Positions 16,962 to 26,011 of a stretch of 64,000 nucleotides of DNA are shown piece after piece (the stretch's first letter is position 1; each line of letters opens with the position of its first letter). This DNA comes from Streptomyces sp. SDr-06 (GTDB lineage Bacteria; Actinomycetota; Actinomycetes; Streptomycetales; Streptomycetaceae). The stretch spans positions 248,001-312,000 of the forward strand of contig NZ_QOLA01000003.1 of the NCBI RefSeq assembly GCF_003324565.1, read 5' to 3'. The translations under genes and the position numbers were made by a program. The notes under the pieces are model-generated. The model saw only the letters and a list, made by a program, of their open reading frames with translations. It had not been told where the DNA came from and ran no database searches.

Positions 16962-17933
16962 TCACGCGCTCGCCCCGCGGGCGAGTTCCAGTGCGTACTC
17001 GGGCCACCAGCGCCCTGCTTCGGGGCCGTCGCGGCAGGTGCCGTCCGACTCACCTGGGCGCTTGACCCACAGGTAGGCGTCGATCAGCGGGTCTCCGGTG
17101 GTCGCCGTGGGCGGCGTGCCCAGGGCCCGGCCGGGCGGGTTGCACCAGGAGTCGGTGCCGGAGTAGGGGCCGTTGCCGTTGCGGCTGGTGTCGACGACGA
17201 AGTGCTTGCCGCCGAGCGCGGCCGAGAGCCGGTGTCCGTACTCGGCGCTGGACGCGTTCGTCTGGAACGCGGAGACATTGAGCGAGAACCCGTCGGCCCG
17301 GTCCACCCCCGCCTCCCGCAGCGGGTCCGTCAAGCTCGACTGGTCGCTGATCCAGCCGGCGTGGCCGGCGTCGAGGTACACCTTCGTCGCGGGCCCGCGC
17401 TTCAACTGGTCCACGGCGTAGGCGAGAAGCGAGAGGCGCTCTTCCGTCGGAGCGCTCTCACACCCGCTCACCAGGTGGGCGACCGCGTCCGGCTCGACGA
17501 TCACGACGGCCGGGCGCTCGCCGATGCCACGTGCGAAGGCGTCGACCCACAGACGGTAGGCGTCCGCGTCCTCGGCGCCGCCCTGCGATTCGCCGTCGCA
17601 GTCGCGGTGGGGAATGTTGTACGCCACGAGGACCGGGATCCGCCCGGCGAGCGAGGCGGCGCCGGTCAGGCTCCGCACCGACTGCTCGACCCCGTCGGAC
17701 CGCGGCCACTCCGCCTGCGGCCGCAGCGAGATCCGCTCGATCAGCGCGGCGTCCGCGGTCCGGCCAGTGCGGCGCCACTCGGCGGCCTGCACGGCGGCCG
17801 ATGACACGGGGTTCACCCAGTACGGGCCGGGATACGGATCGTCGGGCGCTGCCCGCGGGGCGGTGAATCCGAGGGAGAGCGTGGCGACGAGCGCCGCGAG
17901 GCAGTGGAGGAGGGAGCGTGACCTGCGGGACAT
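16962..17933 (-). CDS. Glycoside hydrolase family 6 (secreted cellulase)
   Basis: A 323-residue secreted GH6 enzyme that cleaves beta-1,4-glucan with inversion. The signal peptide is RRSRSLLHCLAALVATLSLGFTAPRAA. Both family signatures are present: VAYNIPHRDCDGESQGG (with Asp near 111) and VVIVEPDAVAHL, in which Asp149 is the expected general acid. Later blocks KVYLDAGHAGWI and GFSLNVSAFQTN fit the barrel, and WCNPPGRALG with DAYLWVKRPGESDG the C-terminal part. There is no carbohydrate-binding module, so the protein is the bare catalytic domain. ATG at 17933 is chosen because it begins the signal peptide. Confidence 0.93.
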   Translation of the reverse strand: MSRRSRSLLHCLAALVATLSLGFTAPRAAPDDPYPGPYWVNPVSSAAVQAAEWRRTGRTADAALIERISLRPQAEWPRSDGVEQSVRSLTGAASLAGRIPVLVAYNIPHRDCDGESQGGAEDADAYRLWVDAFARGIGERPAVVIVEPDAVAHLVSGCESAPTEERLSLLAYAVDQLKRGPATKVYLDAGHAGWISDQSSLTDPLREAGVDRADGFSLNVSAFQTNASSAEYGHRLSAALGGKHFVVDTSRNGNGPYSGTDSWCNPPGRALGTPPTATTGDPLIDAYLWVKRPGESDGTCRDGPEAGRWWPEYALELARGASA

Positions 17934-18033
17934 GGGACTCCAGGGATGCCGAACCCACCACATGCGGAGATCTTGGCATCCCGGCACCGCCCCGCGCCCG
18001 GATCCTGGGCCGTACGGGGGAACGGCCGGGCAC

Positions 18034-18107
18034 GTCGGCCGAAACCCTTCGAGTCCGCTCGGTCCTCCCCGTCGGCCGAAACCTCCCGAGTCCGCTCGGC
18101 CCGCCCC
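18034..18107. repeat. Imperfect 37-bp tandem repeat upstream of GH6
   Basis: Two adjacent 37-base units (18034-18070 and 18071-18107) both begin GTCGGCCGAAACC and share GAGTCCGCTCGG at matching offsets. They lie about 100 bases before the GH6 start codon, between it and the acetyltransferase gene. A paired regulatory site is possible. Confidence 0.65.
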
Positions 18108-18158
18108 GCCCGCGTGGAGGTGGCGCAGGCCCCGGGTGCTCGCCCCGCTGAGCCAGGC

Positions 18159-18716
18159 TCAGCCCGCCTCGCGCACATGGAGGTGGCCGTCCCTCGGGTA
18201 GGGCGGCTGGGCGGGAAGGATCCGGTCGAAGCGGTAACCGGTCTTCTCCGCTACGCGGCACGAGGCGAGGTTGTCCACCTGGTGGATCAGTTCGAGACGG
18301 TCCAGCCCGTCACCCGCGAAGGTGTCGAAGGCCCACGCTGAGAGCGCTTCCAGGGCGCGGGGGGCCACGGCCCGGCCCCGGGCGTGGGGCATGGTCCAGT
18401 AGCCGACCTCGGCGACCTCCCGCCCGCCCCCGTCCTGCCACTTCAGCACGACGTTCCCCATCAACGTGCCCTCCGCCAGGCCGGGTTGCTCCTCGCAGAC
18501 CGCGAAGCCGCACCGCGTGCCGTTCTCCCAGCCCTGCCGCTGCACATCGAGCCACCGCCGAGCCTCCTGAGGGCTGTCGATCGGCCTGCTCGCCCAGCGG
18601 GCTATCACCGGGTCGGCGTACGCCTCGATGACCGACTCGACGTCGTCCGCCCGCCAGGGCCGCAACACCAGACCACCCGACGCCGCCGTCGCCCCAACCC
18701 GCAGATTCACCGTCAT
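18159..18716 (-). CDS. GNAT family N-acetyltransferase
   Basis: A 185-residue acetyltransferase of the RimJ/RimL type. It opens with LVLRPWRADDVESVIEAYADPVIARW, continues with EARRWLDVQRQGWENGTRCGFAV, and has the acetyl-CoA segment VAEVGYWTMPHARGRAVAPRAL followed by LIHQVDNLASCRVAEKTGYRFD. I choose ATG 18716 because GAGGGGG lies seven bases upstream. It probably acetylates a protein N-terminus or small amine; the substrate is unknown. A GAGAGCGCTTCC element lies inside the gene at 18340. Confidence 0.88.
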   Translation of the reverse strand: MTVNLRVGATAASGGLVLRPWRADDVESVIEAYADPVIARWASRPIDSPQEARRWLDVQRQGWENGTRCGFAVCEEQPGLAEGTLMGNVVLKWQDGGGREVAEVGYWTMPHARGRAVAPRALEALSAWAFDTFAGDGLDRLELIHQVDNLASCRVAEKTGYRFDRILPAQPPYPRDGHLHVREAG

Positions 18717-18847
18717 CAATGTCCCCCTCAACACCCGGTCCCACTATGGCCTTGACGTCGATCAAGGATACGGACGTGATGTTGAAGGTTTCCCGGCCGG
18801 AACGACGCACGGCAACCGACCATGACAGAGCGGGAGTTGATCGGGGA

Positions 18848-19492
18848 TCAGCCCTCCGCCAGCAGCTCCGTGATGGCGCGCTCGGTCCAGAGGCCGGTCG
18901 CGCCCGGGCAGGCCGCCAGGTAGGAAGTCACCTCACGCATGCCCCAATGCCCCGTCTCCAGCAGGCCCTTGGCGAGGTGGCGGAGGTAGGCGGCCGAGGG
19001 TGCCAACCCCGTGACCTCGTGCAGGTGCCAGGGCGCGGTGAAGGTGAGGACGGGTAGGCCCTCGTGCCGCCCCGCGCAGACGAGGGTTTCGTACCGGCCC
19101 TCGCCCAGGACGGCCCTTCCCGTGCTCAGCACCTCGCCGAGGTCGAGATCGTCGCCGGGCTCCCGGTACATCTCCTGCGCCGCGATGTCGGCGAACTGGC
19201 CCGCCGAGACCAGGTGCGCCCGGGCGAACACGCGCCCGTCCGCCCCGGGGTCGTAGAAGGCCCGGCCGCCTCCCCACACCGAGGAGCGGGTCGCGAAGTA
19301 CAACGCCCCGCGCAGTTCCACCGGCACGGACACGGCGGGCGGGCGCCGGTCCCGGCACCCCGGGTACGACCGTGCCACGCCGGGCGGCCGCCCGCCTTCG
19401 ATGTAGTGGGCGAGCCGGTCCAGATGCATGTTGGAGCCGTACGAGGCGTACCAGATCAGCCCCTCCCCGTTGCCGGGCCCCGCTGCCCCCAC
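18848..19492 (-). CDS. Gamma-glutamylcyclotransferase-fold protein
   Basis: A 214-residue protein with the signature IWYASYGSNMHLDRLAHYIEGG near its start. YGSN is the substrate-binding loop of gamma-glutamylcyclotransferase-like proteins. Such proteins in Streptomyces are sometimes mislabelled histone deacetylase. The body includes GALYFATRSSVWGGGRAFYDP and EMYREPGDDLDL. The GTG start at 19492 is tentative; codons just before YASYGSN are glycine-rich. It is divergent from the SnoaL gene, with a palindrome between them. Confidence 0.78.
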   Translation of the reverse strand: MGAAGPGNGEGLIWYASYGSNMHLDRLAHYIEGGRPPGVARSYPGCRDRRPPAVSVPVELRGALYFATRSSVWGGGRAFYDPGADGRVFARAHLVSAGQFADIAAQEMYREPGDDLDLGEVLSTGRAVLGEGRYETLVCAGRHEGLPVLTFTAPWHLHEVTGLAPSAAYLRHLAKGLLETGHWGMREVTSYLAACPGATGLWTERAITELLAEG

Positions 19493-19527
19493 GCCCTCGC
19501 CCCCCTCGCCTTCCCCTCCGCCCGCCC

Positions 19528-19544
19528 ATTACCTCGGCGGTAAT
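19528..19544. promoter_or_regulatory. Palindrome in divergent promoter region
   Basis: ATTACCTCGGCGGTAAT has perfect six-base arms (ATTACC/GGTAAT) around five bases. It is the AT-richest part of the gap between the GGCT-fold gene and the SnoaL gene. A regulator binding site is inferred; the XRE gene nearby is a candidate. Confidence 0.5.
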
Positions 19545-19658
19545 CGACCCTCCCGCCGCCCCCCGGCAGAGTGGAGGACATCGGGACCCGGGCGGCGCAC
19601 TCCGGTCGGGTTCCGACTCTCTGACCAGGCAGGACGTACTTCACGGAGGCTGATTCCC

Positions 19659-20036
19659 ATGTCCGACAACCGCTACGAGACCGCCGTCTCCCGCTACTTC
19701 GCCGCCTGGAACGCCGACTCGGCCGAGGATATCGCCAAGGCCGTGGCGGCGGCCTGGACCGAGGACGGGTCCTACACCGACCCGCTCGCCCAGGTCGCCG
19801 GACACGAAGGAGTGGCCGCCGTGATAGCCGGGGCGCACGCCCAGTTCCCGGGGTTCGAGTTCCGCCCGCTCGGCCCCGTCGACGGCAATCACGACATCGC
19901 CCGCTTCGGCTGGGAGCTGGTGTCGGTCGCGGACGGCTCCGCCCCCGTCGCCGGGTTCGATGTGATCACCCTCGCCGAGGACGGCCGCATCCGCTCCGTC
20001 GCCGGGTTCCTGGACCGCGTCCCGGCTACGGCATGA
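19659..20036 (+). CDS. SnoaL-like (NTF2 fold) protein
   Basis: A 125-residue protein of the SnoaL/NTF2 fold. The pattern YFAAWNADSAEDIAKAVAAAWTEDGSYTDPLAQVAGHEGVAAVI is typical of the small cone-shaped domain used by polyketide cyclases and many ketosteroid isomerase-like proteins. The ATG at 19659 follows CGGAGG. Its last 11 bases overlap the 3' end of the XRE regulator gene on the other strand. The substrate is unknown. Confidence 0.88.
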   Translation: MSDNRYETAVSRYFAAWNADSAEDIAKAVAAAWTEDGSYTDPLAQVAGHEGVAAVIAGAHAQFPGFEFRPLGPVDGNHDIARFGWELVSVADGSAPVAGFDVITLAEDGRIRSVAGFLDRVPATA

Positions 20037-20832
20037 GCGACTGAAGGTACTTCGCCGTCTCCGGGTCGGCCGGCAGGAAGGTCTCGATGGCCAGCTCGGA
20101 GACGGTGACGTCCATCGGGGTGTTGAACGTGGCGATGGTCGATATGAAGGACAGGACCGTCCCCGCGTGCTCGATGCGCAGGGGCAGGGCGAAGGGGAAG
20201 GCCCGGTGGACTTCTGTGTCGCCCGGCTCCTCCCGGCCGGACGGCACGGGGTGGGCGGCGACCTCGTCGTACAGCTCGCGCAGGGTCTCGCTGCGCAGCA
20301 GGGCGATCTGCCGTTCCATCTGCTCCAGAAGGTGGCCCCGCCACTGCGGGAGGTTGCGGATGCGCGGGGCGAGGCCCTCGGGGTGGAGGGTGAGCCGCAT
20401 CGCGTTGACCGGCGGCGTGAGCAGATGTCCCGCCACGCCTTCGAGCAGCATCTCGATCCCGCGGTTCGCGGCGAGCACCGTGTACGTCGCGTCCACCATC
20501 AGCGCCGGATAGGGGTCGTAGGCCTGGAGCAGGCGCTCCATGCCCTCCCGCAGCGAGCTCATCGACGGGTCGTCGAGCGGGGTCTGCGCGTAGTGCGGGG
20601 CGTAACCGGCCGCCAGCAGCAGTGCGTTGCGCTCGCGCACCGGCACGTCCAGGTGCTCGGCGAGGCGCAGGATCATCTCCTCGCTCGGCCGGGACCTGCC
20701 GGTCTCGATGAAGCTGATGTGCCGGGCCGACGAGTCGGCGCGCAGCGCGAGCTCCAGCTGGCTGATCCGGCGCTGCTCGCGCCAGCCGCGCAGCATCGGC
20801 CCTACTCCCGTTTCGAGTGCGGCAGTTGTCAT
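20026..20832 (-). CDS. XRE family transcriptional regulator with MmyB-like domain
   Basis: A 268-residue regulator. The N-terminal helix-turn-helix is LRGWREQRRISQLELALRADSSARHISFIETGRSRPS. The rest is the MmyB-like ligand-binding region (PAS-like), visible as LLQAYDPYPALMVDATYTVLAANRGIEMLL and MRLTLHPEGLAPRIRNLPQWRGHLL. The group controls small oxidoreductase or SnoaL-type genes next to it, which fits here. It converges on the SnoaL gene with an 11-base overlap and starts three bases after the GT87 stop, so GT87 and XRE may share a transcript. Confidence 0.9.
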   Translation of the reverse strand: MTTAALETGVGPMLRGWREQRRISQLELALRADSSARHISFIETGRSRPSEEMILRLAEHLDVPVRERNALLLAAGYAPHYAQTPLDDPSMSSLREGMERLLQAYDPYPALMVDATYTVLAANRGIEMLLEGVAGHLLTPPVNAMRLTLHPEGLAPRIRNLPQWRGHLLEQMERQIALLRSETLRELYDEVAAHPVPSGREEPGDTEVHRAFPFALPLRIEHAGTVLSFISTIATFNTPMDVTVSELAIETFLPADPETAKYLQSLMP

Positions 20833-20835
20833 AGC

Positions 20836-22260
20836 TCAGACATTAACCCGCTCCACTGACAACGCCTCCGGCCGTCCCGCCCCGCGCACCGCTCGGCGCC
20901 GGAGCAGCCCGCCCGCGAGGACCGCGCACGCCGCGACCCCGTACGCCGTCGTCGGTACGGGGAAGTCGGGCGCGGCCGGGGCCGTCACATAGGCGGCGGC
21001 GCCCGCGGCGGCCACCGTGAGCCACTCCCAGCGCCCGTCCAGCGCGACCAGGGCGACCAGGAGCAGGGCGTACCAGGAGTAGCCGGGGGTGAGCAGCAGG
21101 AAGGCCGTACCGAGCAGCAACAGGGCGCCGGACCACGGGCGTTCGGCCTTGCCGCGCCACAGGACGTGTCCGGTGACGGCGAGCAGCACGGCGGCGGTCA
21201 CCGGCAGGGACCAGTCGTCGGGCAGCACCAGCCGAAGCAGTGCGAACCGGCCCCGCGTGGACGGGTCGTCGTACCCCTCCTCCTGGGTGTAGCCGCCGAG
21301 GTAGCCGAAGACCGAGGAGTGGGAGGCGAGGGCGTAGGGCAGATAGGAGAGCGCGATCACCCCGGCCGTGGAGAGCAGGACGGTGACCGGGCGCCGTCGC
21401 AGTACGGCGGGCAGGACGGCGGCGGGCAGCAGTTTCACCGCGACACCCGCCCCGAACAGGGCCCCTCCCGACGCGGCACGCAGCCGCCCGATCGCGGGGC
21501 GGCCCGGGCCCTGCCCGCCGGTCAGCGCGCCGAGCCCGGCGACCGTCAACAGCACGGCCAGGACGTCGACATGCGCGTTGTTGACCGCCTCCAGGGGGAG
21601 GGCCGGGCACCACGCCCAGTACGCGGCGCCCGACACGGAGCCCCGCGTCCCGTCCGGGTCGCGTCGCCGCAGCATCCGCAGCAGTCCGAGGGTGGTGCCC
21701 ACCGCGCACAGCGCGCCCCCGATCTGCAGCGGCTTGAGGCGGGCGGAGCCGGGTGAGAGCGCGTTCACCAGCAGGTAGGAGGCCTCGGCGACCGGCGGGT
21801 AAATGGTGTGCACGGTCGGTCGGTTGATGCGGGTGCAGCCGCCGTCGACGGCGGCGTGGTCGGGCAGCGCGCACTGGGCCGGGTCCGTCGGGAACAGCCA
21901 GCTGTCGCGCAGCCCCGCCAGCTCGCGGTCGGCCGGCGCATGGTCGTAGGGGGAGATCCCGGCCGCCTGCACCCGGCCGTCCCAGGCGTACCGGTAGGCG
22001 TCGGTGCTGGTGCGCGGGGGAGCGAGGAGGCCGGTGGCGGCGACGGCGACCGAGCCCGCGACGATCAGGGCCGCCCGGTGGCCCACCGGCACCGTGCGCA
22101 ACGACCAGACGGCCGCCGCGAACAGCAGCCAGGCCGCCCCGTACCACCAGGAGAGCCCGCCCGGGTCGCCGGCGTAGTCGTCGCGGCGGACGGTCAGGGC
22201 GAGCACGGTGGTGAGCGCGGCGAGCAGAGCGGCGGTGCGTACGACAGGTCCATGGGTCAC
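20836..22260 (-). CDS. GT87-type membrane mannosyltransferase
   Basis: A 474-residue protein with about 11 hydrophobic segments. Extracytoplasmic loops such as DAYRYAWDGRVQAAGISPYDHAPAD and INRPTVHTIYPPVAEA match polyprenyl-phosphomannose-dependent glycosyltransferases of family 87 (GT-C fold). The first of these loops holds the catalytic Asp after the first helix. The acceptor is unknown. A TAAGGT-containing inverted repeat (GAACC/GGTTC) lies near 22317, about 55 bases upstream. It ends three bases before the XRE gene. Confidence 0.88.
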   Translation of the reverse strand: MTHGPVVRTAALLAALTTVLALTVRRDDYAGDPGGLSWWYGAAWLLFAAAVWSLRTVPVGHRAALIVAGSVAVAATGLLAPPRTSTDAYRYAWDGRVQAAGISPYDHAPADRELAGLRDSWLFPTDPAQCALPDHAAVDGGCTRINRPTVHTIYPPVAEASYLLVNALSPGSARLKPLQIGGALCAVGTTLGLLRMLRRRDPDGTRGSVSGAAYWAWCPALPLEAVNNAHVDVLAVLLTVAGLGALTGGQGPGRPAIGRLRAASGGALFGAGVAVKLLPAAVLPAVLRRRPVTVLLSTAGVIALSYLPYALASHSSVFGYLGGYTQEEGYDDPSTRGRFALLRLVLPDDWSLPVTAAVLLAVTGHVLWRGKAERPWSGALLLLGTAFLLLTPGYSWYALLLVALVALDGRWEWLTVAAAGAAAYVTAPAAPDFPVPTTAYGVAACAVLAGGLLRRRAVRGAGRPEALSVERVNV

Positions 22261-22378
22261 CCCGCGAGCTTCGCACCTGCGAGCCGCTCCGGACGGCAGG
22301 GCGCCCCCGCCGTCCGCGAACCGTAAGGTTCGGCCGGGCGTGGGGGCGCACCGAGCGCGGGACTACCGCGTCACCGGG

Positions 22379-22768
22379 TTACTGCCAGCCGCCATAGGGA
22401 ACGGTCAGCAGTTCCAGCCAGTGGCCTGACGGATCGGGGAAATACACCCCGCGACCGCCGTCGTTGTGATTGATCTCGTTGGGGTGCTTCCGGTGCGGAT
22501 CCGCGAAGTACGGAAGCTTCAGATCCGTGATCTTCTGGAAAGCCGCGTCGAACACTTCCTCGGACACCAGGAACGCATAGTGCTGCGGTGTGATATCGGT
22601 TCCCTCGGGGACCGTGGCGAAGTCGAGAGTGACTCCGTTGCCGGTCACCACGGGCACGAACGGTCCCCATTCCTTGCCGACCTCAAGGCCGAGCATATTG
22701 CCCAGGAATTCAGCGGAGATCCGGTTGTCACGGGAGCCGATGATCGTGTGATTCAACTGCACTGACAC
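22379..22768 (-). CDS. VOC family protein
   Basis: A 129-residue vicinal oxygen chelate protein. It begins VQLNHTIIGSRDNRISAEFLGNMLGL, where His is a metal ligand, and ends GRGVYFPDPSGHWLELLTVPYG, where His and Glu complete the site. The metal triad is therefore intact, unlike the VOC protein at 3148. GTG at 22768 follows TGGAGG with nine bases spacing. The gene stands alone between GT87 and the molybdopterin enzyme. The reaction is unknown. Confidence 0.9.
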   Translation of the reverse strand: MSVQLNHTIIGSRDNRISAEFLGNMLGLEVGKEWGPFVPVVTGNGVTLDFATVPEGTDITPQHYAFLVSEEVFDAAFQKITDLKLPYFADPHRKHPNEINHNDGGRGVYFPDPSGHWLELLTVPYGGWQ

Positions 22769-22981
22769 GGTGTAATGCCTCCAAAAGGCATCTCACAGCA
22801 CCTCCATGTCTCACCCGGCCGGTGACCGACACGCGATGCTGCCCGAAGATCCTAACCATGGGTCCGCGCCCTTGTCACGGTATTGATTGCGTCATCACAT
22901 TCCCGCTCCGGGCGGCGGCGTTCGCGAACCGTAAGGTGTCGGGCCGCCCGGAAACGGGTCCGGCCGCGGTGGGATGGAGCC

Positions 22982-24124
22982 ATGAAGCCACGACTTCCCG
23001 CGGTGCGCCCGCCCGCCTTCCGGGGCAGGCTGCACGACGCCCGTACGGCGACCTCGATCGGCCGCTGGCTGGGTGTCGCGATTACGGTGTGCTTCGGCAC
23101 CGGACTGATCAGTCACTACCTCCAGCACCAGCCAGGATGGCTGGTGGACGTCTTGCCCAGCAGGCCCGTCTGGGGGTATCGGCTCACCCAGGGCCTGCAT
23201 GTGGCCACCGGCATCGCCGCGATTCCGCTGCTGCTCGCCAAGTTGTGGGCGGTGTACCCGAAGCTGTTCGCCTGGCCGCCGCTGCGTTCCGTACGCCACG
23301 CACTGGAGCGGATCTCCGTCGCGGTCCTCGTCGCGGGCGCGGTCTTCGAACTGCTCACCGGGCTCCTGAACACGGTGCAGTGGTATCCGTGGCCGTTCTC
23401 CTTCGTGCCGGTCCACTTCGCGGTGGCCTGGCTGCTCACCGGCGCCCTCCTGCTGCACCTGGCCGTCAAGTACCCCGAGATCAGAGCGCATTGGGGACGC
23501 CGGTCGCCCGGCACGCTCGCGCTTCCCGCGACCGACGGGCCCGACCGGCGCTCCCTGCTGACCGGCGTGACGGCCGCCGTCGGCGCGGTCACCCTGACCA
23601 CCGTCGGCCAGGCCTTCACCCCCCTGAAGGCCTTCGACGTCCTCGCGCCGCGCCACCCCGACCACGGTCCGCAGGGACTCCCGATCAACCGCACCGCAGC
23701 GACCGCCGGAGTCGGCCAAGTAGACTCCGCCGCCTACCGGTTGACGGTCGCGGGCCCCCGCCCCTACACGCTCACCCTCGACGAACTGGCCGCGCTCTCC
23801 CAGCACGAGTCCGTCCTGCCCATCGCCTGCGTCGAAGGCTGGAGCAAGTCCGCGCACTGGACGGGCGTGCGCATGAGCGACCTGCTGCGCCGCGCCGGCG
23901 CCCCGCCGGACGCGCGGGTGCGGGTGACCTCCCTGGAGAAGTACGGCTCCTACCGCGTGATGGAGATGGGCCGCGAGTACGCCCACGACCCGCTGACCCT
24001 GCTCGCCCTCCGGCTCAACGGGCAGATCCTGACCCCCGACCACGGCTACCCCGCCCGCGTCATCGCGCCGAACCGCCCCGGCGTGCTCCAGACGAAGTGG
24101 GTCACCCGCCTGGAGGTGCTGTGA
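22982..24124 (+). CDS. Cytochrome-like membrane domain fused to sulfite oxidase-type molybdopterin domain
   Basis: A 380-residue fusion. Residues 1-180 form four helices with histidines in positions suited to haem b (SHYLQHQ, GLHVATG, VHFAVAW, LHLAVKY). After a linker (ATDGPDRRSLLTGVTAAVG) comes an oxidoreductase molybdopterin-binding domain: QLPIACVEGWS-like PIACVEGWSKSAHWTGVRM, whose Cys would bind molybdenum, then EKYGSYRVMEM and GYPARVIAPNRPGVLQTKWV. It is probably a membrane-anchored molybdoenzyme that exchanges electrons with the quinone pool. ATG 22982 lies six bases after GGATGGAG. The next gene overlaps by one base. Confidence 0.88.
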   Translation: MKPRLPAVRPPAFRGRLHDARTATSIGRWLGVAITVCFGTGLISHYLQHQPGWLVDVLPSRPVWGYRLTQGLHVATGIAAIPLLLAKLWAVYPKLFAWPPLRSVRHALERISVAVLVAGAVFELLTGLLNTVQWYPWPFSFVPVHFAVAWLLTGALLLHLAVKYPEIRAHWGRRSPGTLALPATDGPDRRSLLTGVTAAVGAVTLTTVGQAFTPLKAFDVLAPRHPDHGPQGLPINRTAATAGVGQVDSAAYRLTVAGPRPYTLTLDELAALSQHESVLPIACVEGWSKSAHWTGVRMSDLLRRAGAPPDARVRVTSLEKYGSYRVMEMGREYAHDPLTLLALRLNGQILTPDHGYPARVIAPNRPGVLQTKWVTRLEVL

Positions 24125-24528
24125 TGCGCACCGTGCTCGGCGCGGCGGGGCTCGCTCTGATGGGCTTCGGCGCGCTGCTCGTCTGGGACCAGACCACGCA
24201 CTGGGACGTCCTGATCTGGCTGGGCGGGGCCGTCGTCCTGCACGACGGAGTGATCGCCCCGCTGGTCCTCGCCACCGGCCTGCTGCTCGGCGGCCTGAAG
24301 CACCGCGGCCTGCTCCGCGCCGCCCTGATGACCATGGGCAGCCTGACCCTGATCGCGCTCCCGGTGCTGCTGCGCCCCCTCCCGACCGCCAATCCGTCCG
24401 TGCTGCCGCTGGACTACGTACGCGGTCTACTGCTGTCCCTCGCGGTGGTGGCCGCGCTCGCGGTCCTGATCGGCGTGGGGCGCTGGGCCCGCGGAAGGAC
24501 GCGCCGACCGGACGCGCCGGAGAGCTGA
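24124..24528 (+). CDS. Small membrane protein partnered with molybdoenzyme
   Basis: A 134-residue protein with four hydrophobic segments (GAAGLALMGFGALLVW, VLIWLGGAVVLHDGVIAPLVLATGLLLGG in pieces, ALMTMGSLTLIALPVLL, GLLLSLAVVAALAVLIGVG). The ATG shares one base with the upstream stop (TGATG), so it is translationally coupled to the molybdopterin fusion and likely its membrane partner. I know no function for the family. The C-terminus is basic. Confidence 0.85.
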   Translation: MRTVLGAAGLALMGFGALLVWDQTTHWDVLIWLGGAVVLHDGVIAPLVLATGLLLGGLKHRGLLRAALMTMGSLTLIALPVLLRPLPTANPSVLPLDYVRGLLLSLAVVAALAVLIGVGRWARGRTRRPDAPES

Positions 24529-24608
24529 CGGCGGGGGCGGCGGGCGGCGCGGATGGGAGGATTCCGCGCCTTCCGCCGGGCCGTTCCCGGCGCCGCACGT
24601 GGGCGAGG

Positions 24609-25430
24609 TCAGTCTGCGCTGGGGTCCGCCCGCATCGGCTCGGCCACCTCCCACACGCTCTGGAACGCCAGCCGCAGACACGCCGCGAGCGCCGGGTGCT
24701 CGATGTACAGGGCCGTCGTCGAGCCGGTTCCGGCCACCGGATCCGGCATGTCGCACAGCACCAACGAGGCATCCGCGATGACCAGTTTGAGCGGCAGCCG
24801 GTGCGTGAAGCGGGCCTCCTCGCCCGCCTCGGCGAAGCGCCGCACGTTTTCCAGGACCTCCGCGTCGGCCAGCGCGTCGTGCGTGTACACCGCCCGCACC
24901 GTGCCCTTGGCCCGCCGCAGCCGCCGGGTCGCCTTCATCCCGCTCGTGTTGGCGGCCGGGGCCACGAACGGGGGCATGCAGAACGAGAGCAGCTCGGTGT
25001 CGGCCTGCTCCTGGATGTCCGCGAAGCGCTCGGCGATCTGCCGCTGGTCGCGCAGCACCTCGATGTAGTCGAGCGGATCGGTGTGCGCGCGGCCGTCCGT
25101 CCAGAGCGGCAGCAGCAGCGACGTCAGCCCCGTCGACACCTTCTCCAGCCGTTCGAGCGACTCCCTCTGACGGTTCATCAGGCGCGTGACGGCGAGTTCG
25201 GGGGCGACCGCGGTGAACGTGGCGACGCGCCCCCGGTGGGCCACCGCGAGCTGCGCGCGGACCAGCCCGTCGAGGACGTCGTAGATGCGCTGCCGCGGCA
25301 CCTCGGCCTCCCGTGCCACCTGCGCCGCCGTGTAGGAGTCGCGCCGGACGAGAGCGAGGTAGACCCGCGCCTCGTAGCGGGAGAGGCCGAGCTCGACGAG
25401 GTCGTTGACCGACCCCTCATCCGGCTCCAT
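24609..25430 (-). CDS. TrmB family transcriptional regulator
   Basis: A 273-residue regulator. The N-terminal winged helix reads LVELGLSRYEARVYLALVRRDSYTAAQVAREAEVPRQRIYDVLDGLV, the TrmB signature. A helix (LMNRQRESLERLEKVSTGLTSLL) links to a phospholipase D-like sensor part ending in VLENVRRFAEAGEEARFTHRLPLKLVIADASLVLC. Sugars or other small ligands are usual effectors. The ATG at 25430 is preceded by a purine-rich stretch. It is divergent from the sedolisin gene, about 580 bases away. Confidence 0.88.
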   Translation of the reverse strand: MEPDEGSVNDLVELGLSRYEARVYLALVRRDSYTAAQVAREAEVPRQRIYDVLDGLVRAQLAVAHRGRVATFTAVAPELAVTRLMNRQRESLERLEKVSTGLTSLLLPLWTDGRAHTDPLDYIEVLRDQRQIAERFADIQEQADTELLSFCMPPFVAPAANTSGMKATRRLRRAKGTVRAVYTHDALADAEVLENVRRFAEAGEEARFTHRLPLKLVIADASLVLCDMPDPVAGTGSTTALYIEHPALAACLRLAFQSVWEVAEPMRADPSAD

Positions 25431-26011
25431 GCGTGTCCCCGTCCCGCTCCATGTACGTCCTCCTCGGCTCGGCTGCACGCCACCGTATACACGTACCCCC
25501 GGCTCTGAGCAGTCCTGTGATCCTTTGGGAATCCCGCGGGCTCCGCGATCGGTGATCCATCCCATTTCGAGGACAAGGCTTTGCCTGGGGCTTGCCAAAG
25601 GCTGTTGTCGACCCCGGTGGCCGTCGCTACCTTCAACCGTGCCACCACCTGAGCGGGTGGCAGTTTTCGCGAGGTGTCACTGTCATGCACTGATCAGAAA
25701 TAGCCGCACGCGCTGATCACCTGCATCCCCGTACGACAACACGGCGTACCCGCACCACCGGGCGCCCAGCACCCGCACCGCCGATCACATCGCACACGGG
25801 ACGCGTACCGCTGACCGCCCAGCACCCGCACCGCCGTTCGCACCGCATACGTACCGCTGAACGTGCCGCACCCGTACCGCCGCTCACCCCGCACGGGTAC
25901 CGCCGATCGTCACACGTCATGCCGCACGCGCCGGATCCGCCCCGCCGCACACCCGAACGCCCCCGCTCGCCCCCGGTCCGGCGAACCAACCCCCCCATGG
26001 AGGGCAGTTCC
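25431..26011. other. Long leader upstream of sedolisin with 53-bp spaced repeats
   Basis: This interval holds no gene I can support. Between 25,720 and 25,910 it is built from repeated C-rich words: GCCCAGCACCCGCACCGCCG occurs at 25764 and 25817, 53 bases apart, and ACCGCTGA recurs nearby. The part around 25,560-25,700 is less GC-rich and may hold promoters for both divergent genes. Confidence 0.6.
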
